The notes below the pieces were generated by a model that saw only the letters and a program-made list of their open reading frames with translations, searched no databases and was not told the DNA's origin. Source: Pontederia crassipes (Eukaryota; Streptophyta; Magnoliopsida; Commelinales; Pontederiaceae). Taken from it: 64,000 nucleotides of DNA. The number at the start of each line of letters is the position of its first letter. Position 1 is the stretch's first letter. The position numbers and the translations under genes are program-made. The stretch spans positions 34,802,171 through 34,866,170 of the forward strand of contig CM060194.1 in assembly GCA_030549335.1 (NCBI GenBank), given 5' to 3'. Below, one piece after another: positions 55,872 through 64,000 of the stretch.

Positions 55872-58800
55872 ATGGGCAGCAGAAGTACACAACCACACTG
55901 GCTAATATTCCGAAATCCCGTCTTCTGTTGTCTCTCCCTTGCTATATTCCTACTCCTTCCATATCTCTTGTTCTGGCGCTACAATGGCAAACCTTATGTC
56001 GTGGACCATGTTTTGCCAAAGGAAAATATTTTCTCAGTGGTAGTAAGCCAGAACACTCCTTCTAGGGGCCATAATGATCTCCTGCTGCCGGGGATGTCTG
56101 ATCAAAATGGAAATGGTCCAGGGGATTCGGGATCTGATCGTTGTGATCCTAGCAAGGCACTTCTAAAAGTTTTCATGTATGACTTGCCTCCGGAGTTCCA
56201 TTTTGGCCTATTGGGTTGGTCTGGTGATGGAAAGAGTGTGTGGCCGGATATACAGCACAAAATTCCTGAATACCCCGGGGGGTTGAATCTCCAACACAGC
56301 ATTGAGTATTGGCTTACATTGGATCTTCTATCCTCGAGATTTCCCGATAGGCAAGGCCCATGTACTGCTGTGAGAGTTGATGATTCTCGCGAAGCTGATG
56401 TTGTCTTTGTGCCATTCTTTTCCTCATTAAGTTACAACAGGCATTCCAAGATAAAGCCACCTGAAAAAGTTAGCAGAAACAAGGTGTTACAAAAGAAGTT
56501 GGTTGAGTTCTTAATAGATAAAAAAGAATGGAAAAGATCAAAGGGACGAGACCATGTGATATTGGCACACCATCCGAACAGCATGTTGGATGCTCGGACA
56601 AAGTTGTGGCCTTGCATGTTCATTCTTTCAGATTTTGGAAGATATGCTCCAAACGTAGCCAACGTGGAGAAAGATGTAATTGCTCCATATAAGCATGTGA
56701 TCAGGAGTTTCATCAATGATTCATCTGGCTTTGATGATCGCCCAACTTTGTTGTTCTTTCAAGGAGCCATCTACAGGAAAGATGTATGTACTTTCTTTCT
56801 AATTGCATCTAATTCTGTATTCTCATTATCTTTAGTAGTTCCACTAGCAGTTTTCCTTCAGCTAATTTTTGATTCATTGACAATTGGCAAATCTTCTGAT
56901 TCACAAAGAAGTCGACTAGTGAATATTTGAGTTAAATTAAAAGATAATGATAACATAAAAGGTGATAATTTGGGGTGTGTAGATGACCATATTACTACTG
57001 CGAATATTGGGGTTAACATATAAAAATCATAGAAGTTCCATATTTTCAGTGTATTGTTGACTGCTGTGTGTGAAAGCTGCTTAGGATTAAATTTTCATAA
57101 GTCATCTTGGACTTGGTTTATTTGCAGGGAACCCAAGTACACTGATATGTTTATTATTCATTCTGTTTATATCTTCTTGTTTTTTGAGAGGATATATCTT
57201 CTTGTTTGAATGTTGGATTGCTAGTTAGCATTTTTTTATAGGGCATTATTTCTGTTGCTCAAACAGAGATGGAAATCAAAAGAGAAAATGTTGGATTGAC
57301 CTTTTAAATGTAAACTGAGAAAATGTACTTGGTGCAACAAGGATATTCATCAGATGAGCTTTTATTAATGTAACAGATCAATGAGATTGAGGAAATGGTG
57401 TCACTCCTTGGTAGGGAGTATGACATGGTTGACTTTTAAGGAAAAAAAAAACAATTTGTGATTTAAGAGGACATATGAGGATGAAGCTGAAGACTGCTTT
57501 TGTTGAATAAGAATCTGATTTTTCTTGAAGAGAATCTTTTATTTAGATGAATTTGTTATGTATGTTTTCTTCATTATAAGTGAACTCTTAATACACAACC
57601 CGCCTTTGTCTTTCTCTAGCCATTTGGAATTAACTTTTGAAGGTTTTACTTTGTTGCTTTGTTTTTTTTTTTTTTGAGAAGATAAATCCATATTTTATTC
57701 ATCATAAAAGTTTTTATCTATTACAAAATATCTTATAACCTCGCACACTCAATCGTCAAATTTCTAGCTGCTATTACAACGCCATCAATATAACACTTTT
57801 CTCCCTTGAAAATGCAATCATTGTGTTGACACCTTATTGCTCATAAAAATGCAATTGTTCTGATTCATTGTCTTTTTAATACATATACGTGTAAATTGTT
57901 GCCATGTCCTCGTTTAAATGACAGCCAGAATGGAAAGTCAATTTATAAGCCATGTGCCAGAATGCTACCGAAGAGCTCACATCCAGCCAATGAATCTTGC
58001 CATGTCCTTCATGCTACACAGTAGGCATTTTTGCTGCTGTTCCAAAATGTTTTTCAACTCAAACTTCTTGTCCCTCCAGCCAATCAAGCACCCGCCTGAT
58101 CTTCCCTTTGCATTCAGGGTGCTGAAACCAGTCAACACTGTCCCACCTATCTGCTGCCACATAGTGGAGTCACAGTGTGCCAGCTACGTTTCCTGCAAAC
58201 ATACCATATCAACTCCCTACTTCACCAAGTATCTTCCGAGTGTTGCTCGCCTGCCACCATTGTTCAGCCCTCGCACATTCCATGCGAGAATTTTCATTTA
58301 AGAACTGCTTCGGTGCCGGTTGACATGGACCTTGTACTAACCCCCAATGGTCCTTGCACTCCGTCTTGGATCATCCTGGGTGCTGTTTTGCATGAATTGC
58401 TTCTTCAACTAGGTCCATCTCTTGTAGACATATGGCGTCCCTCATTCTCAAGGTGTCACAAGAATCCTCTTGCCACTTTGTCACTTGTAGGGTTGCTGAT
58501 GGTGTTTCGTTCTTTGTTGCTTTGTGGTTGAGTAATATGAAGTACATATACTAGGTATGCTAGGCTTGACATTATGTGGAATTTGTCTCACTGAATCTGT
58601 TCTTTTCATTATCCTTGAACATACAGCTCCCTGTTGCCTCGAACATAACTCTGTGTCTTGCTATAATTGGTCAGATGAGGTTAATGTTCATTTCCAATTT
58701 GAGATTGGGCAACAAAGTTCATTTGATGTTCTAGGACATTATTTGAGATCACAGTTAGCATGGCTTCCATGACAACGACCCATTTTAGTTGTTTAATTAT

Positions 58801-59607
58801 TTAGTATATTTGAAAGAATAATTTTTAGTTAATAATCATCTCAGTTTCTTAAAATAGTTTTGGCTCATGTTATTTCCTTGTTATCTGATTCATCATGCTT
58901 GGAATTGACAACACTGCGGGCACACATCCATGTGCTTGGATCTTTGAATAAGACCCTGTTAATATGCAATCTTCAGTTAGGAACTCTGTCTATTACATAA
59001 ATAGGATTCACATGCACTTTTGACTATTTAAACCAAAAGATCTTCTGATAGCATTCTAACACTATGTTGAGCGGGGCTATGTTTGCAGGGAGGATCAGTT
59101 AGGCAAGAGCTGTTCTACCTTCTGAGAGATGAAAAGGATGTGCATTTTTCATTTGGAAGCATCCAGAAAAATGGAATCAGCAAAGCAAGTCAGGGGATGC
59201 ACTCATCCAAGTTCTGTTTAAACATCGCTGGAGACACCCCGTCTTCTAATCGTCTTTTTGATGCCATCGCTAGTCATTGTGTCCCAGTTATCATCAGCGA
59301 TGATATAGAGCTCCCCTACGAGGATGTCCTTGATTATTCCAAGTTTTGCATCTTTGTCCGCGCATCTGATGCCGTTAAGAAAGGTTTCTTGATTAAACTG
59401 ATCAGAGGCATAAGCAAAGAGGACTGGACTCAGATGTGGCAAAGATTGAAGGAGGTCGAACAAATCTTCGAGTTTCATTATCCTTCCAGAAAAGGTGACG
59501 CTGTTCAGATGATATGGCAGGCAGTGGCACGAAAGGTGGCAGCCATTCGGCTCAAAGTACATAGATCTAGACGTTTCTCTCCTTATAAAGAAAGAGCGGA
59601 CTCCTAA
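55872..59607 (+). CDS. Exostosin-family glycosyltransferase (GT47), type II Golgi protein
   Basis: Two exons, 55872-56783 and 59089-59607, joined in phase between YRKD and GGSVRQ, give 476 residues. A short cytosolic tail and one membrane anchor (about residues 18-36) precede a stem and the exostosin domain from about residue 97 ([17 protein letters not shown]). [46 protein letters not shown] and [17 protein letters not shown] are GT47 motifs; the last two belong to the nucleotide-sugar-binding half. The family builds pectin, xylan and xyloglucan side chains. Among named members it resembles the ARAD arabinosyltransferase branch, but donor and acceptor cannot be told from sequence. The 2.3-kb intron holds an L1 remnant and a micro-insertion. 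Confidence 0.92.
57168..57207 (-). mobile_element. A-tail micro-insertion in the GT47 intron
   Basis: The 15-bp repeat TATATCTTCTTGTTT (57168-57182 and 57193-57207) flanks TTTGAGAGGA. On the minus strand this is TCCTCTC followed by a few A shared with the duplication. Confidence 0.5.
57649..58523 (-). mobile_element. L1-type LINE remnant in the GT47 intron
   Basis: The 13-bp repeat CTTTGTTGCTTTG (57649-57661 and 58511-58523) bounds the insertion. The tail is a poly(T) run at 57662-57675 preceded, in element sense, by CTTCTC. Starting at the ATG at 58297 (minus) the endonuclease N-terminus reads [16 protein letters not shown], then VDMVCLQET, then [11 protein letters not shown] short C-terminal piece, [19 protein letters not shown], lies near 57810-57740. 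The reverse transcriptase between them is missing, so the copy is internally deleted to about 850 bp. Confidence 0.85.
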
Positions 59608-60521
59608 CTATTTTGGCTCTGTTAGATGGTAGCACTGGTACCATCCTTCACACTGACAGAATTCCTCTGAGATTGGAAAACTGGATGTAGATTGTAGTGG
59701 TTCCATTTTCCATTGTAAAATTAGCTAGTTGGAATACGAAATGGTGTAACCTTTACATAAGAGAACATTGGAGAAATTTTGTAGTCTTGGGATTATATAA
59801 AGTTCATTGTGCCACTAATTTTGTTCACGACAGGATGGAGAGCTCTTCTTGAACCATTGTAAGACCTCAGATTTAAGCACTGAGGAAGGGTTAGTTGCTA
59901 AAATTAGTGTTCTTCGTTCATTAGTATAAATATTCATAAAGAATGCAATGTTTCAAAATAAGTTAAAAATTGATAATTTTCGATTTTAATAAAAGATGAT
60001 ACGGACAAATTTTATCTCATTGTGCCCTCAATATCAACCATTAAATACCTTTATAGTTTGCAGTACTGCTACTATTCATGCCGTCGTAGCATAATTTGCA
60101 TGGAAAAAGAAGCGAGACCTCGTAGTAAGTGGTAGGAGAAGGCATCTGGGCCGTTGATCTCGTGTATCCTGTTTTGCGTGCGACAGCCGACCCATTCCCT
60201 CCTTGCTGATCTCGTGGCCTCCACGTGGACAGGTAGGAGGACACCGGACATGTGGGGTCCACAGACAGCTCCCAACCAACCCTCCCTCCCTCAACGGCGT
60301 GTTCGTTCTCGCGGACGATTACACGACCGCGACGTCATAATCCCTTCTACATAAAAAAGGGGATAAATCTCCCAAAATTCCAGACACCAAACTCACGCGA
60401 GAACTGAATGCGAAGAGGAGATTATTTTTAATCTTTTCTTCTCGATCCAAATTTCGTTCAATTCTCAAGAACATCTTGTCATTTGCCTGATTCTTCCCAC
60501 TTCTTTTTTGGACGATTTCTG
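59608..60521. other. GT47 3' UTR and promoter of the next gene
   Basis: The first 250 bases or so are 3' flank of the GT47 gene. From about 60100 the sequence becomes GC-richer and should be the promoter and 5' leader of the membrane-protein gene. It contains a G-box (separate entry) and a CGACGTCATAAT site near 60330. Confidence 0.45.
60221..60228. promoter_or_regulatory. Palindromic G-box upstream of the membrane-protein gene
   Basis: CCACGTGG, 294 bp before the start codon. A canonical bZIP/bHLH target; function inferred. Confidence 0.4.
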
Positions 60522-61711
60522 ATGCTGCCGTGGGGTTCGTCTCCGGCGGCGTCGCGAATTCGATCATGGCTTCGAGATTACGACAGCCTTCAGGCCGCCG
60601 CCGTCATCCTCCTCTACATTCAAGTAAGGCTTTTGCTGTGGGTTTTTACATTCGAGTTCATTTTTTGTTTTCTTGATTTTGATCAGTGAAGTGCTAGAAA
60701 TCTCTCGTTTCTTTATTGCAATTTGAGCAAATAGTTTCGGATTGGGGGGTTTTGGTTTGTCGTGCATGATAAAGATTGGGTGCGCGATGGTCGGGTCGCT
60801 GGGGGCGGGGTTCAACGGGGTCCTTCTGATCAACCTGGTGGTGGCGCTGTTCGCGCTGGTGGCGATCGAGAGCAATAGCCAGAGTCTGGGGAGGACCTAC
60901 GCCGCTCTCCTCTTCTTCGCCCTCCTGCTCGATGTCACCTGGTTCGTGTTCTTCTCGCGCACTATATGGTAAGCTCTTTATTGCCTCTTGTTATGAGGGT
61001 TACCATGGAGCAGCAACAGCAGCATAACCAGGACATGTAGGATAACATAATGTGGGATTGTCCAAGTCCATAAGGTTGTGATTTTAGTAACCAATGCAAC
61101 GAATTCGGTATTTGGTTGCTCAAAATCATACTTCGTCGCTTTCTTGGTCTATGTAATCTGATTTGAGGTTGAAATATTCTGAATTGTCAATTTCATGATA
61201 AATATCTGAACAGTCGAAAGGGGTAATGTGATGTGCATTAGTTGCACTGAAGAACCTTAAAATCTCTTATTCTTTTGTCAATTTCAACTTCTTATGTAGG
61301 ATAAATGGAAAGAAACCTGATGCGATGTTATTTCTATGGCATTATATTTAAATCTAGGTTTGATATTATTGTCCCTTTCTTTTTGCTGTCATGCCATACT
61401 CTAGGAACATCCATCCTGATGAGGAGTTCGGGTCACTGTCTGTCTTCTCGCTAAGACTTGCTTTGTCAATGGAAATTATTGGATTTTCAGTGAGGTTTTT
61501 ATCCTCCTTCCTATGGGTTCAGATGTACAGACTTGGGGCTTCAACAGTGAACAGCACATTCTATCGAGCAGCAGAGTACAATGCAAGAAGCAGCATAATG
61601 TCACCATCAATGGATGAAGTAAGAGAGAACTCAGCATCTGATGACATTTTGGGGGGCTCCATTTATGACCCAGCTTATTTCTCCTCTCTTTTTGAGGATG
61701 GTGTCCACGAG
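60522..61711 (+). CDS. Small multi-pass membrane protein, AGTRAP-like (3' end unresolved)
   Basis: Exons 60522-60623, 60775-60968 and 61405-61711 join in phase to 201 residues, ending at a good donor (GAG then GTATGA). Further exons probably lie downstream, but I could not identify them; reading through gives Val and a stop. At least four hydrophobic segments are visible: AAAVILLYIQIGCAMVG, GVLLINLVVALFALVAI, YAALLFFALLLDVTWFVFF, and the stretch around ALSMEIIGFSVRFLSSFLW. The order, and the RTIW and HPDEEFG segments between helices, recall the angiotensin-receptor-associated protein family, but this is a weak resemblance from memory. The C-terminal part is soluble and Ser-rich. The intron 1 acceptor (ATGATAAAG then ATTGGG) has a poor pyrimidine tract. 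Confidence 0.72.
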
Positions 61712-64000
61712 GTATGATCATGGCATAGTTATTTATGCATATCTGCAAATTTTTCTTGCCTCTTATATAAGGACCTATACTTTTATGATATCCTAAATTT
61801 TATCGTGTTCTTATGGACTTAGATGGACCAAACAAATTAACTTTCTCCTGCTGTTGTGGCATCCAGTTCTCCTGTTTCACCGGGAATGATTGTAATTATC
61901 TAATTAGCAGTATTATCATAAGTTGCACATAATAGTTCTATTCTGTTACTTTCAAAAAGTGAGAACCAAATACTGATCAAAGGTGAGGAACCAAGTGAAA
62001 CACATACTACCTGGTTATGTAAACAACTACTATTATAACTCATAGCCAGCACTTGTGCTATGGCTGGACCTTCACTCATGTTACTCAGAACCTATAACTT
62101 TATTGCACTTGAACTGTATGACCTAAAGATTGACACTTCCTACCTGAAATAGGTTTCTGCAGAATGCTCACTTTCCACATATCATAAACATATAGATTTT
62201 TGTGATTACTTCTTGGAGATACTCAATTAAATGGAAAATGTAAACAATTATTAGAAAATCATCGAAGAACATCTCACTTTTTGTTCCTGTCACCTCTGGC
62301 TTGGATGAAATAGATGTTTGTATGTTAATGAGAAATACACTCCATGTTGTTAAGTCCCTGCCCAAGTCTACAATTTCCAAAGTTTTGTTACTTTGATGGT
62401 GCACCTAGCATTTTGACGTAGAAGAATACGTACAAAAAAATCAACCTACTAACTAAACTGAATCTGTAACTCATCTAGCCTGCTGAGACATCGCGCTGTC
62501 TCAGGGCAAGAACACCTGGTTCAGGCAGCAGGAACTGACTAATCCTAACTCTGGACTCCATCCGCACCTGGGAAAGAGTTCCAAGGTTGAATCCGCACAA
62601 AGACGAACTTAGAAAAGATAGTATTTTTTTTACACAGAACAAAAACTACTTTATTTCATCCAAGAACTCTCTTTATAGAGTTCTATTAAGATAGACAATT
62701 TCAACTAATTCCTAATTACATAAGATTCGACAGGATTTTATGCTGGCTGTCGGGGCCTAACACAACCCTCCTCCTTTATCCGGACTTGGGACCGGCTATA
62801 AAATATAGGCGGAGTTAACTAATTCCTAATTACATCCATAACAAACTAAAACAAAAAGGACCGTAACAAATTAAAACAAAAAAGAAATATGATAAGGAGA
62901 GAAATTAAATAGAGACTAAATTTGAAATACTAGGAGTTATCTATTGTAGGATTTCTTCATCAGATCTGCATCACATTTGGTGTTTCCATTACTATAATTG
63001 GAGCTAAAATCTGGTGTGGCCCTCAATTCATTTGTTGCTCTTTTCACTTTGGTTCAAATGGTTCGATTCTTTACTTTGTTTCATATTGTGTATGAACCTC
63101 AAGACATCTTTGAGGCATGTTTGAATGAAGAACTGTAGAAGCTGGAAGCAAAACAAATTCATACAAGTCATCCAAGGTTTTTTGAATATACACCTTAAAA
63201 CTCAAATCACATTAGCAGTATGGATTCCCTTGCCTTTGTTTCTTTCAGGGGAAAAAACGTTGAAATTCCTTTCTTTTCTTAATGAGACTTATTTCCGGTT
63301 GGATGTTGGTTATACTAACACGTATGATGATACAGTTAATTTTTGCTGAAAATAAGTTCAGTGGAAAAATGAATTCCGATAAAAAAAACATACTTTTGGA
63401 AATGTCCCGATAATGTATTTTCTCGGTTTGCTTGTGTGAGAAATAAGTTTGAAGTTCCTTATTTTATATTCATATAACGCGAGAGGCAGTTTAAGGCTTT
63501 AGGGGGGAATATTTATCCCAAAATTGTATATAACTTTTAAGTTAATCCAGTAACATCTTCCGTTGATCAAGATTTTCAAACAACGAGGAACCATTTTCGT
63601 GAGGAACATTTTCCTTGAAACAAGCACAATCTTAGTTGGTAAATGTTTTCTGACCTGTTTGTACTACATGATTCATATGAATCAGTAAATCTACCTCAGT
63701 TACGTTATGTGATGCAGTATGTCCTGATATCCTCCCATGCTACCTAGACGATCATTTTGTTATCTAGTGTTTATTAAGCAGTGGGAGGAGAAAGTCTGAA
63801 TTTTGGATATTTGCATTTTCTTGCTATTTTAGGAAAATGTTTTATCATAATTTCGCAGTTGGCTGGCATGAAAACAATCCAGATAACTTGTTCAAGAAGA
63901 ATTCAGATAACTCTTCTTTTCAATATCTATTGGATGAATCTATTTTCAGTCTCTTTGTGTCCATCCATCTCACTGTTTTACCTAAAGTGATTCAGTGAAA
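61712..64000. other. Downstream of the AGTRAP-like exons
   Basis: Probably intron and remaining exons or 3' flank of the membrane-protein gene, plus one RTE-derived element. Short frames (62168-62404 minus, 63125-63349, 63781-63990) have no recognised domain. No exon could be supported. Confidence 0.35.
62703..62835 (-). mobile_element. RTE-derived short element, copy F, 3'-truncated with target duplication
   Basis: About 95 bp (62722-62816) of the 5' part of the short element is present, from AACTCCGCC to GTCGAATCTT on the minus strand. The shared RTE 3' end and (TTG)n are absent. A perfect 19-bp repeat, AACTAATTCCTAATTACAT, flanks it (62703-62721 and 62817-62835). Confidence 0.85.

Noticed and set aside
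61857-61935. Possible last exon of the AGTRAP-like gene after a CATCCAG acceptor
   Set aside because: It would add about 22 residues in phase and then a stop, but the peptide is uncharacteristic and I have no family evidence for it.

Overview
This is a nuclear segment from a flowering plant. It holds six intron-rich genes with GT-AG introns, AT-rich spacers and many plant-type retroelements. The monodehydroascorbate reductase and CSA proteins look more monocot-like than eudicot-like to me, but the sequence does not settle the species. All exon structures below were joined by hand from reading frames, splice sites and family knowledge.

Layout. (1) 134-2937, minus: low-molecular-weight protein tyrosine phosphatase with a probable plastid transit peptide. 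(2) 2938-12125: spacer with a Ty3-type LTR-like stretch, a 176-bp tandem duplication and a MITE-like element with a trinucleotide-repeat core. (3) 12126-18253, plus: CYP71-type cyclophilin with N-terminal WD40 repeats. (4) 22214-29025, plus: monodehydroascorbate reductase ending in SKI; its introns hold an almost intact RTE LINE and three short RTE-derived elements. (5) 31269-35997, plus: CSA/ERCC8-type WD40 protein; one intron holds a chimeric retroinsertion carrying a piece of a plastid MscS-like channel gene. (6) about 36690-49080: decayed Ty1/copia element whose right LTR is split by a 1.3-kb foldback element and by a second copy of the MITE-like family. (7) 49081-55871: spacer with a second foldback MITE, twin perfect hairpins, an array of GGTCGACC palindromes, LTR-like sequence and a 122-bp GA microsatellite. 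(8) 55872-59607, plus: exostosin-family (GT47) glycosyltransferase; its intron holds an internally deleted L1. (9) 60522 to at least 61711, plus: small multi-pass membrane protein, weakly AGTRAP-like, 3' end unresolved.

The genes are independent housekeeping or stress loci, not a cluster. By family knowledge they cover phosphotyrosine hydrolysis, chromatin-linked prolyl isomerisation, ascorbate recycling, CUL4-DDB1 repair/UV response and wall-glycan synthesis. From memory, the Arabidopsis relatives of the first two genes lie almost side by side (At3g44620 and At3g44600), which suggests conserved gene order.

The most unusual content is in the mobile DNA: a chimeric insertion with 5'-transduced host exon and intron sequence and a 17-bp target duplication; a set of 10-31 bp insertions that are little more than a poly(A) tail inside 10-18 bp target duplications; a 3'-truncated RTE derivative with a perfect 19-bp target duplication; and two inverted copies of a MITE-like family carrying a G-box and a hypervariable GC-rich core. 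I saw no tRNA, rRNA or CRISPR array.
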